Of a stretch of DNA of 64,000 nucleotides, positions 1 through 8,186 are shown piece after piece. Each line of letters opens with the position of its first letter. The first letter of the stretch is position 1. The notes under the pieces are model-generated. The model was not told the DNA's origin, did not search any database, and saw only the letters and a program-made list of their open reading frames with translations. The stretch comes from Hyphomicrobiales bacterium (lineage in GTDB: Bacteria; Pseudomonadota; Alphaproteobacteria; Rhizobiales; Beijerinckiaceae). The translations under genes and the position numbers were made by a program. The stretch is taken from assembly GCA_026400535.1 (NCBI GenBank), contig JAPLOU010000042.1, positions 1 to 64,000 on the forward strand. Direction: 5' to 3'.

Positions 1-141
1 AAGCGGATCATGGCGAAACTGACGAAAGCCTCCGTCTCGTTCGACTTCGACATGAGATGGTCGCTCTGGCGACGAAGACATCAGGCCGCGGCAGCGATCG
101 CCCACTACCGGATACGTCATAATATGCAACTGTAGTACTAG

Positions 142-483
142 TCGGCAAACGCCCAGCAGAAGCCGGGCGGTCCTTCGTCCGGCGCTGCGACCGCCAAGCC
201 CGCGGCGGTTCCGGCCGCAAACGCCGCACCTTGGGACGGTTACTGGGCCGGATCGTTTGGCGCCAGGACGGACATGGTCGCGACGATCAGCGGCGGGAAG
301 ATCACCGGCATCAGCCTTCTTGGCGAGCCGCTGGTCGTGACATCAAGTTCCGTCCAGGCCAGCGCAGCGAGCAGTGGCCCGGACTTTTCCTTGACCCTGA
401 CATGCGTCCCGCCAAACTCTGCCAAGGGCACCCATGAGAACAACCCCAAGGAAAAGACCACGGCGCTCTTCGGCCGCAACTGA
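142..483 (+). pseudogene. 5'-truncated gene for a small exported protein
   Basis: The frame that contains the ATG at 274 stays open upstream to 142, just after two stop codons at 133-135 and 139-141, with no ATG, GTG or TTG before 274. The upstream residues read SANAQQKPGG followed by an Ala/Pro-rich linker, which looks like the end of a signal peptide (cleavage after ANA) and the start of a mature secreted domain. The downstream part, ending FGRN, is also coherent (WDGYWAGSFG, ISGGKITGIS). The hydrophobic signal core and start codon are absent, so I read this as a gene that lost its 5' end. A 69-residue product from 274 is possible but would lack export. No family is recognised. Confidence 0.45.
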
Positions 484-486
484 ACC

Positions 487-936
487 TCAGGCTGAGACGG
501 CTTCTGCGAACTTGGCAAAGAACTCGTCGGCATACTTCTTCGCAACAGAATCGATCAGCCGCGACCCCAGCTGCATAATCTTGCCGCCGACCTGTGCGTC
601 CACGTCATAGCGTAGCTTCGTCCCACCACCGTCAGCATCGCTGAGCGCCACCTTTGCGCCACCCTTCGCGAAACCGGCGATGCCGCCCTCGCCTTCGCCG
701 CTGATCGTGTAGCCGTTCGGAGGATCAAGTTCGGATAGCGCCACCTTGCCTTTGAACGTCGCCTTCACCGGCCCGAGCTTGATCCTGGCGACTGCAGAGA
801 AATGCGTGTCATCATCCTTCGTCAACTCATCGCAGCCGGGAATGCAGGCCTTCAGCACCTCGGGATCATTGAGCTTGGCCCAGACCACGTCGCGGCCGGC
901 GGGCAGCAGCACCTCACCTTGCATCTTCATGGCCAT
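487..936 (-). CDS. coxG: CoxG/SRPBCC-family protein (carbon monoxide dehydrogenase subunit G-like)
   Basis: This 149-residue protein has the CoxG layout: an N-terminal strand MKMQGEVLLP, the segment VWAKLNDPEVLKACIPGC, then GEGEGGIAGFAKGGA, and a C-terminal helix in the START-like helix-grip fold. CoxG proteins help membrane attachment or maturation of molybdenum hydroxylases of the CO dehydrogenase family. No coxSML genes are present, so here it is an orphan homologue. The start is set by GGGAGG just upstream of ATGGCCATG. It is transcribed away from the pcaB-like gene, with a 104-bp gap between them. The family assignment is secure and the partner is unknown. Confidence 0.85.
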   Translation of the reverse strand: MAMKMQGEVLLPAGRDVVWAKLNDPEVLKACIPGCDELTKDDDTHFSAVARIKLGPVKATFKGKVALSELDPPNGYTISGEGEGGIAGFAKGGAKVALSDADGGGTKLRYDVDAQVGGKIMQLGSRLIDSVAKKYADEFFAKFAEAVSA

Positions 937-1040
937 GGCATGTCCTCCCGTTTTGGCGATTCAACTTGCGACATACGAGCGCGCAACGCTATCGAAGACA
1001 AAACACGGGCCCGCGCAAGGGGCCAGAAGGCTTTTTCGCA

Positions 1041-2456
1041 ATGTCGCCCATGCATCCGGCCCGCCTGTTCGATCGGTTGATGCACGACGAGCGCTTCGAC
1101 GCCGTGCTGGGCGACGCAGGCTATGTGCGCGCCATGCTGACCTTCGAGGGGGCGATGGCTCGGGCCGAAGCCGCGGCCGGCGTCATCCCGGTCGCGGCCG
1201 CGCATGCTATCACACTCGCGATCGACACGTTGCACGGCAGTGATCTTGAGGCGATTGCGGATGCTGTCGCCGAGGGCACCGGCCGCACGGGTACGCCCGT
1301 CATTCCACTGGTAAAGCTGTTGACCAGCCGCACCGAAGCCGCTGGCCAGCCCTTCGTGCATTGGGGTGCGACCACGCAGGACGTGATGGACACGGCGCTT
1401 GTCCTGCAGGCGCGCGATGTTCTGGCATTGCTCGACGAGGGCCTTAACCGGCTCGGCATGGCGCTTGCCGCGCTGGCGTCCGGACATCGCCGGACGCCGA
1501 TGGTGGCCCGCACGGTGATGCAGCACGCCCTGCCGACGACCTTTGGCCTCAAGGCGGCCGGCTGGCTCGATGCGGTGACACGCCACCACGGCCGGCTCGG
1601 CGAACTGGGTCCGCGCGTTCTGGCACTGCAGTTCGGCGGTGCGGCCGGCACGCTCGGCGCCCTCGGCGACAAGGGCGCCGAGGTCAGCGCCCGTCTCGCC
1701 TATGAACTGGGGCTGACCCTGCCGGCCCTGCCCTGGCACACGGCCCGCGACCGCGTCGGCGAACTTGCGGCCTTTTGCGGCCTGCTCTGCGGCACCCTCG
1801 GCAAGATCGGCCGTGATGTGGTGCTGATGATGCAGACCGACGTGCAGGAGGCCTTCGAAGCAGAGGCCCCGGGCCGTGGCGGCTCCACCACCATGCCGCA
1901 CAAGCGCAACCCGGTGCTTGCAGCTGTCATGATCGGCGCGGGCACTGCGTCCCCCGGCCTTGTCGGAACCATCCTGTCGGCGCAGATGCACGAGCATGAG
2001 CGCGCCGCCGGGTCGGCTCACGCCGAATGGCGCAGCTTGCCCGACTTGCTGCGTCTGACCGGCGGCGCACTCAAGGCTGCAGGCGCGCTGGCGGAAGGAC
2101 TTCAGATCGATGCACGGCGCATGCATCACAATCTTGACGCAACCAACGGTCTGATCATGGCCGAAGCCGTAATGATGGCGCTTGGCGGCGCGATCGGTCG
2201 GCTGGAAGCGCACCATCTGGTCGAAGCGGCGTGCAAACGCGCTATGGCTGGCCATCAGCATCTGCGCGACGTGCTGATGGCCGACCCGTCCGTGACCGCC
2301 CTTCTCGCCCCCGATGAACTCGCCAAGCTGTTCGATCCCGTCAGTTATCTCGGCTGCGCCGACCACTTCATCGATGCCGCACTGGCGGCGCACCGTTCAC
2401 TGCCCAGCGCAATCGAGGCCTTCAGCGCCATGCTCAACCATACACTCCGCCGATGA
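1041..2456 (+). CDS. PcaB-family lyase (3-carboxy-cis,cis-muconate cycloisomerase-like)
   Basis: This 471-residue protein belongs to the fumarase/aspartase superfamily. It has HWGATTQDVMDT at about residues 107-118 and the signature GGSTTMPHKRNP at about 280-291. The C-terminal YLGCADHFIDAAL is typical of PcaB, which converts 3-carboxymuconate to gamma-carboxymuconolactone in the protocatechuate pathway. The ATG at 1041 is preferred over an in-frame ATG at 966 because AGAAGG lies 9 bases upstream. No other pca gene is nearby. Its stop overlaps the aconitase X start (ATGA, 2453-2456), so it is translationally coupled to a hydroxyproline-type cluster. It may act on another substrate, such as an imine or dicarboxylate intermediate; that is inference. 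Confidence 0.75.
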   Translation: MSPMHPARLFDRLMHDERFDAVLGDAGYVRAMLTFEGAMARAEAAAGVIPVAAAHAITLAIDTLHGSDLEAIADAVAEGTGRTGTPVIPLVKLLTSRTEAAGQPFVHWGATTQDVMDTALVLQARDVLALLDEGLNRLGMALAALASGHRRTPMVARTVMQHALPTTFGLKAAGWLDAVTRHHGRLGELGPRVLALQFGGAAGTLGALGDKGAEVSARLAYELGLTLPALPWHTARDRVGELAAFCGLLCGTLGKIGRDVVLMMQTDVQEAFEAEAPGRGGSTTMPHKRNPVLAAVMIGAGTASPGLVGTILSAQMHEHERAAGSAHAEWRSLPDLLRLTGGALKAAGALAEGLQIDARRMHHNLDATNGLIMAEAVMMALGGAIGRLEAHHLVEAACKRAMAGHQHLRDVLMADPSVTALLAPDELAKLFDPVSYLGCADHFIDAALAAHRSLPSAIEAFSAMLNHTLRR

Positions 2457-3703
2457 CCAGCTTGACACGACACGAAAGCGCCACCGCCGCCGGCGCGGAT
2501 GGCGCAGCCATGGCGATGCGCATCGTTGCCGAGAGCGCCCGCCTGCTGGGCGCGCCGCGCCTGATCTGCGTGCAGTCGGCCCATATCGACGGCGCGCTAT
2601 ACCATGGCGACGCAGGAACGCTGTTCGCGGAGGAACTGGTCCGGCTTGGCGCAAAAGTCGCCATCCGCGCCACGCTCAATGTCGGCGCGCTTGACCTAAT
2701 GGGCTGTTCGAAGAGCCACCTCAGCGGCGCGAGGCGCGACATGGCCAAGCGGCTGATGCTGGCCTATGAAGCCATGGGCTGCGAGAAAAGCTGGACGTGC
2801 GCGCCCTATCAGGCCGGTCATCGGCCGGCGCTGGGCAGCGACGTCGCGTGGGGTGAGAGCAACGCGGTGGCCTTCTGCAACTCGGTTCTCGGTGCGCGCA
2901 CAAACCGATATGGCGACTATCTGGACATCGCCTGCGCCATCACCGGCCGCGCGCCCGATTGCGGCCTGCACCGTGCAGAAAACCGTCTCGCCACGGTGAT
3001 CGTCGATGTAAGCGGCCTGCCAGCCGCCCTCTTTGGCAGTGACTGGATCTGGCCGGTGCTCGGCACGCTTTATGGTCGGGAAATCGGCACCAGCATCGGC
3101 ATCGTCAGCGGCGTCACCGGGCCGGTGAGCGAGGACAAGTTGAAGGCCTTTGGTGCCGCAGCAGCGTCTTCCGGCGGTGTTGGCCTGTTCCACATCGCGG
3201 GCGTCACGCCGGAGGCGCCCGATGTCGTGACCGCCACCGGAGGCAGGCTGGCCACACGCATCACGGTGACGCCGGCGATGGTGCACGCTGCGCAGGCCGG
3301 ACTGTCGACGATTCATGGCGCCGCCAGCATCGACGCGGTGGCCATCGGAAGCCCTCATCTGTCGCTTGAGGAGCTTGAATCAGTCGGCAGCCTCCTCGCC
3401 TCTCGCCCTGCCAGGGTTCCGATCTATGCCTGCACCGGCCGCCACGTCGTGCGTGAGGCTGATCGAACCGGGCTTCGCAAGGCATTGGAAAAACTCAATG
3501 TCATCGTGGTGGCCGACACCTGCGTGGTGGTGACCCCGATCCTGCCGGACATCAATGGCGTCCTGATGACCAACTCGGGCAAGTTCGCGCATTATGCGCC
3601 GGGCAACACTGGCTACGACGTGGTCTATGGCTCGCTGTCCGATTGCATCGAAAGCGCGATCGCAGGCCGTCCCGTCATCACCAATGCGGCGCTGAGGCCA
3701 TGA
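2453..3703 (+). CDS. Aconitase X catalytic subunit (cis-3-hydroxy-L-proline dehydratase type)
   Basis: This 416-residue protein is the large subunit (DUF521) of aconitase X. The family motifs CAPYQAGHRPALG, ESNAVAFCNSVLGARTN and SGKFAHYAPG are present. C116, C327 (YACTGRH) and C357 (VADTCVVV) sit where the family binds its iron-sulfur cluster. Two-subunit bacterial AcnX enzymes of this type dehydrate cis-3-hydroxy-L-proline to pyrroline-2-carboxylate. The start overlaps the stop of the PcaB-like gene, and the stop overlaps the small-subunit start. The neighbouring DadA-like and epimerase genes support a hydroxyproline role. No pyrroline-2-carboxylate reductase gene is in view. Confidence 0.85.
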   Translation: MTSLTRHESATAAGADGAAMAMRIVAESARLLGAPRLICVQSAHIDGALYHGDAGTLFAEELVRLGAKVAIRATLNVGALDLMGCSKSHLSGARRDMAKRLMLAYEAMGCEKSWTCAPYQAGHRPALGSDVAWGESNAVAFCNSVLGARTNRYGDYLDIACAITGRAPDCGLHRAENRLATVIVDVSGLPAALFGSDWIWPVLGTLYGREIGTSIGIVSGVTGPVSEDKLKAFGAAAASSGGVGLFHIAGVTPEAPDVVTATGGRLATRITVTPAMVHAAQAGLSTIHGAASIDAVAIGSPHLSLEELESVGSLLASRPARVPIYACTGRHVVREADRTGLRKALEKLNVIVVADTCVVVTPILPDINGVLMTNSGKFAHYAPGNTGYDVVYGSLSDCIESAIAGRPVITNAALRP

Positions 3704-4107
3704 CACCATTAAAGACCGAAATCCTGATCGCAGGACCTGCCGCAAGCGGTGCGGCGCTCGTGCTCAGTGCGCCCATCAGTTTCTGGGGCGGCGTCGATCC
3801 CTTCACGGGCGACATCATCGATGCGCGACACCCTGATCGCGGCCGGAACATCACCGGCAAGATCCTGGCCCTGCCCGGCACGATCGGCTCGTCATCCGCT
3901 TCAGCTGTGCTGCTTGAACTGGTGCGGAATGGTCTGGCACCCGCCGCCATCATCCTGCACGAACCCGACGCGATCCTGCTGCTGGGGCTGATCGTGGCGC
4001 ACGAGATGGGATGGCGCACGCCAATCGCCCTCAAACTCGATCGCGAGTTGCAGAAAGGCCTTGCGGAACAGGTGACGATTTCGGCAGACGGCCTGATCGC
4101 CGCCTGA
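3700..4107 (+). CDS. Aconitase X swivel (small) subunit, DUF126
   Basis: This 135-residue protein carries ISFWGGVDPFTGDIID and GRNITGKILALPGTIGSSSAS, the hallmark of the DUF126 swivel domain that completes the aconitase X active site. In some relatives it is fused to the large subunit; here it is separate. The ATG at 3700 overlaps the large-subunit TGA by four bases, so the two subunits should be made in equal amounts. An upstream in-frame ATG at 3643 lies inside the large-subunit gene and is not used. The length matches stand-alone family members. Confidence 0.88.
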   Translation: MTPLKTEILIAGPAASGAALVLSAPISFWGGVDPFTGDIIDARHPDRGRNITGKILALPGTIGSSSASAVLLELVRNGLAPAAIILHEPDAILLLGLIVAHEMGWRTPIALKLDRELQKGLAEQVTISADGLIAA

Positions 4108-4131
4108 TCCGCAACACCGGGCTGCGCGGCT

Positions 4132-4156
4132 TTTGACACAAGTACCGTATGTCAAA
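4132..4156. promoter_or_regulatory. Dyad symmetry upstream of the DadA-like gene
   Basis: TTTGACA, 11 bases, TGTCAAA: a perfect 7-bp inverted repeat, 60 bp before the ATG at 4217. Size and spacing fit a dimeric regulator operator. It is the only strong dyad seen in the gap between the aconitase X and oxidoreductase genes. The binding protein is unknown and no regulator gene lies next to it. Confidence 0.4.
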
Positions 4157-4216
4157 TTCGCAGATGGCCAGCCGGCTGCGGCGCCCTATTCTCCCGGCAG
4201 GACCGGAACTTCTCAC

Positions 4217-5458
4217 ATGCATATCCTGATTGCCGGCGCCGGAATCATTGGCACCGCCTGCGCGCACGCTCTGCTTGACGAAGGCCATACAGTCACCCTG
4301 ATCGACCCTGATGGCAGCGCCCGGCGCGCCAGCGGCGCGCCTTCTGCCGGCAATGCCGGATGGATTGCGCACGGCGACATCATGCCGCTCGCCAGCCCCA
4401 AGATGGTGTTGCAGGCGCCGCGCATGTTGCTGGACCCGCTCGGACCACTCGCGATCCGCCCTGCCCATCTGTTGGCCTTTCTGCCCTGGCTTGCGCGCTT
4501 TGTCTGGGCCTCGCGCCCATCGGCCGTAGAGGCTTCGACGCGGGCGCTCGTCAGTCTGCAGATGCGGGCCCTACCGCTCTGGCTGGCGCGCGCCACGGCA
4601 CTGGGACTGGACAAACATATCCATCGCCGGGGCGGACTTTACATGCTCGACACGGCAGCAAGTGTCGACAGCGCACGGGCGGACATCCGCCGCCAGCAGC
4701 AGGAGGGCATCAGCGTCGACCTGATTACGGCGGAAGAAGCGCGCCAGATGGAGCCGGCTCTTCGCGATGTCTTTGCCGGCGCGATCTTCCATGCCGACGC
4801 CGCCCATATCGCCGACCCGCTCTGGCTGACTACCGCCCTGTTCGACGCAGCTCTTGCGCGCGGGGCCGTCTCGAAGCGGGCGCAAGTCCGTGCCCTTTCC
4901 GCCGATGGTAAGCCGGCCCTTCTGACCGATGACGGTGTTCTCGAAGCCGACGCCATTGTTCTGGCCACCGGCATCTGGTCGAAGCAGCTGGCGGCGGGGC
5001 TTGGCGACATCGTCCCGCTCGATACCGAGCGGGGCTACAATGTCAGCTTCGGGGGCGTGACCGACCTGATCTCCCGCCCGGTCGCATTCAAGGATCACGG
5101 CTTCGTCGCAACCGCGCTTGATTCCGGCCTTCGCATCGGCGGCGCTGTCGAGTTCGGCGGGGTACAGGCTACACCCAACCACAAGCGCACCCGTGCGCTC
5201 TACGAGAGCGCCAACCGCTTCATCGCCGGCCTTCCCGGGTTCGAGAGCGGCGAGCTCTGGATGGGGTTTCGTCCGTCGCTGCCCGACTCGCTGCCCGTGA
5301 TCGGACCATCGCGCGCCTCAAGCCGGATCATCTATGCCTTCGGCCACGGCCATCTCGGGATGACGCAAAGCCAGGTGACAGCGGCGCTGGTCGCGGACAT
5401 GATCGCGCAGCGGAGCAGCGAGATTGATGTAGCGCCCTTCGTCGCGCAACGGTTCTAG
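4217..5458 (+). CDS. DadA-like FAD-dependent oxidoreductase, probable hydroxy-D-proline dehydrogenase
   Basis: This 413-residue protein has an N-terminal FAD-binding dinucleotide fold (GAGIIG, residues 7-12), SAGNAGW, and a C-terminal FGHGHLGMTQ, all typical of D-amino acid dehydrogenases of the DadA/DAO family. In hydroxyproline pathways such an enzyme oxidises cis-4-hydroxy-D-proline to 1-pyrroline-4-hydroxy-2-carboxylate at the membrane. The epimerase that would make this substrate is the next gene. The start at 4217 (MHILIAGAG) is chosen over an upstream in-frame ATG at 4133, which would add 28 non-conserved residues overlapping the dyad. Substrate is inferred from context. Confidence 0.8.
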   Translation: MHILIAGAGIIGTACAHALLDEGHTVTLIDPDGSARRASGAPSAGNAGWIAHGDIMPLASPKMVLQAPRMLLDPLGPLAIRPAHLLAFLPWLARFVWASRPSAVEASTRALVSLQMRALPLWLARATALGLDKHIHRRGGLYMLDTAASVDSARADIRRQQQEGISVDLITAEEARQMEPALRDVFAGAIFHADAAHIADPLWLTTALFDAALARGAVSKRAQVRALSADGKPALLTDDGVLEADAIVLATGIWSKQLAAGLGDIVPLDTERGYNVSFGGVTDLISRPVAFKDHGFVATALDSGLRIGGAVEFGGVQATPNHKRTRALYESANRFIAGLPGFESGELWMGFRPSLPDSLPVIGPSRASSRIIYAFGHGHLGMTQSQVTAALVADMIAQRSSEIDVAPFVAQRF

Positions 5459-5528
5459 CCAGGCAGTGATGATGGCAGCGAAGCAATCCGGCCATGCCAC
5501 CGGCAATCCTCTTGCCGAGACTGCCGAC

Positions 5529-5607
5529 CCTCATCCCGAGCCTGTCGAAGGATGGGGTCACGCTTGCGGACCTCTGGCGTTCATCCTTCGACAGGCTCAG
5601 GATGAGG
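5529..5607. repeat. Imperfect 26-bp inverted repeat (REP-like palindromic unit)
   Basis: Arm 1 (5529-5554) begins CCTCATCCCGAGCCTGTC. Arm 2 (5582-5607) is its reverse complement with a single mismatch, and the two are separated by 27 bp. The sequence around GAGCCTGTCGAAGGATG resembles short dispersed palindromes known between genes in alphaproteobacterial genomes. It lies in the gap between the oxidoreductase and epimerase genes. I see no second copy in this window. Confidence 0.7.
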
Positions 5608-5649
5608 ATCGAGGACGTCACCGGACGGCAAGGTTGCCTAAGCGTCTCG

Positions 5650-5687
5650 CCTTGTGCGTTGAATCAGCGCACAAGGAATCTGATTCA
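5650..5687. promoter_or_regulatory. Interleaved inverted repeats before the epimerase gene
   Basis: Two inverted repeats interlock. CCTTGTGCG (5650-5658) pairs with CGCACAAGG (5668-5676), and TGAATCAG (5660-5667) pairs with CTGATTCA (5680-5687). In DNA the first pair is a 27-bp operator-like dyad ending 37 bp before the epimerase ATG. In RNA the two helices cannot easily coexist, because the second would have to cross the first. An operator is the simpler reading. Confidence 0.4.
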
Positions 5688-5713
5688 GTTTTCAAGCGGA
5701 CACGCACAAGCCC

Positions 5714-6718
5714 ATGACAACCCATACCTTCTTCTGCGTCGATGGCCATACTTGCGGAAACCCGGTGCGTCTCGTGGCCGGCGGCGGCCCGAACCTTCAG
5801 GGCGCAAACATGGTCGAGAAGCGGGCGCATTTCCTCTCGGAATACGACTGGGTTCGCACCGGCCTCATGTTCGAGCCGCGTGGCCATGACATGATGTCGG
5901 GCGCGATCCTTTATCCGCCGACGCGGGCGGACGCGGACATCGCCTTCCTGTTCATCGAGACGAGCGGATGCCTGCCGATGTGCGGCCACGGCACGATCGG
6001 CACAGTCACCATGGCGCTGGAACGCGGGCTGGTAACGCCGAGGACGCCCGGCGTCCTGAAGATCGACACACCCGCCGGCCTCGTCACCGCCACTTACCTC
6101 CAGAACGGGCCTTACGTAGACTCGGTGCGCATAACCAATGTCGCGTCCTACCTGCATGCCAGCGGCCTCACCGCCCATGTCGAAGGCCTTGGCGAGATCA
6201 CTGCCGACGTCGCCTATGGCGGCAATTTCTACGCCATCATTGATGCGCAGGCCGCCTTCAGCGACATCGGCGATGTGACGCCCTCAGACCTTCTGCGCTG
6301 GAGCCCGAAGGTGCGCGAGGCATTTTGCGCCAGATACACCTTCGTGCACCCGGAAAACCCGGCCATCAACGGGCTCAGCCACGTGCAGTGGACCGGCAAG
6401 CCGCAACATCCCGAAGCGCACGCCCGCAATGCGGTGTTCTACGGCGATAAGGCCATCGACCGCAGCCCCTGCGGCACCGGTACATCGGCGCGCATGGCGC
6501 AATGGGTCGCGCAGGGCAGGCTCAGGGTCGAGGATGTTTTCATCCACGAAAGCATCATCGGCACGCTGTTCCGCGGGCGGGTGGAGGCGGCGGCGAAGGT
6601 CGGACCCTACGACGCCATCATCCCCTCCATCGAAGGCTGGGCGCGCATGACCGGCTACAACACGATCTTCATCGATGACCGCGATCCCCTGGCGCATGGG
6701 TTTCAACTGAAGGATTGA
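5714..6718 (+). CDS. 4-hydroxyproline 2-epimerase (proline racemase family)
   Basis: This 334-residue protein has both catalytic cysteines of the proline racemase family: C90 in MCGHGTIG and C253 in SPCGTGTSAR. Having both argues for an epimerase or racemase rather than trans-3-hydroxyproline dehydratase, in which one cysteine is replaced. Hydroxyproline 2-epimerase converts trans-4-hydroxy-L-proline to cis-4-hydroxy-D-proline, the expected substrate of the upstream FAD enzyme. It is separated from that gene by 255 bp holding two inverted-repeat structures, so it may have its own promoter. The deaminase and ketoglutarate semialdehyde dehydrogenase of the pathway are not in this window. Confidence 0.88.
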   Translation: MTTHTFFCVDGHTCGNPVRLVAGGGPNLQGANMVEKRAHFLSEYDWVRTGLMFEPRGHDMMSGAILYPPTRADADIAFLFIETSGCLPMCGHGTIGTVTMALERGLVTPRTPGVLKIDTPAGLVTATYLQNGPYVDSVRITNVASYLHASGLTAHVEGLGEITADVAYGGNFYAIIDAQAAFSDIGDVTPSDLLRWSPKVREAFCARYTFVHPENPAINGLSHVQWTGKPQHPEAHARNAVFYGDKAIDRSPCGTGTSARMAQWVAQGRLRVEDVFIHESIIGTLFRGRVEAAAKVGPYDAIIPSIEGWARMTGYNTIFIDDRDPLAHGFQLKD

Positions 6719-7268
6719 GGGGCGTGATCTTCCCACCCCACAGTCAGTGACGTCCATTCGCGGGCGATGCGAGCGGCTTTCCCTTCTCGACGACATCGGT
6801 GGCGATCAACCTCGCGTCGGCGGCTTTGGTACGGGCATGATGCACCTCCATCGGTGGAACCAGGGAGGAATCGCCGGCCTTCGGTTGAAGCGGGGGCTCG
6901 CCGTCGCTCAGCGGGACTAAGCCGCCGTCGATGAGGCAGCCGGATTCAGGGCCATGATGGTGCGGTGGCTGATGCCGGTTTCCGCCAAACTCTCAGAGCC
7001 AACAGACCGCTCACGTTATTCGAATAACGTTTGTCGCATCGCTGGCCCATGCGCCCATGCAGCCGCCCGCGACGGGCAGCGGCCTGTTCACCCGCTCGAT
7101 CATTCCCGCATCAGGACTGTTCTTTTTCGCGACCGCCATGCGAAATGCCATTGTCGGCCATGCAAGCGGTTGCTAGCAATGAGCTGCGGGCTCCACGGTA
7201 GCCGGCAAGGTTCACTGCCTTGCTCAGAAGCAGCCGGATCCACGCAGCAAGAGGGACAGGCGTCAGAC
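6719..7268. other. 550-bp intergenic region upstream of the liv operon
   Basis: No convincing gene is seen. Short frames cross it but have no coherent protein features. A minus-strand frame through roughly 6740-6950 is open but has no start signal and no recognisable motif; it may be a gene remnant. The liv promoter should lie in the right half, which contains the perfect palindrome at 7013-7030. Confidence 0.5.
7013..7030. promoter_or_regulatory. Perfect 18-bp palindrome upstream of livH
   Basis: ACGTTATTCGAATAACGT is self-complementary over all 18 bases and is AT-rich in a GC-rich region. It lies 238 bp before the livH start. It could be an operator for a dimeric regulator of the liv genes. 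There is no T-tract, so it is not a terminator. Confidence 0.4.

Positions 7269-8185
<917 letters not shown>

Positions 8186-8186
<1 letters not shown>

Noticed and set aside
966-986. TTGCG-N11-CGCAA dyad between coxG and the PcaB-like gene
   Set aside because: Five-base arms are expected by chance in this composition and the motif is unlike the stronger dyads in the cluster.
927-2393. 488-codon minus-strand frame over the PcaB-like gene
   Set aside because: It is the GC-rich shadow of a well-supported gene, rich in Arg, His and Gly, with no domain motif.
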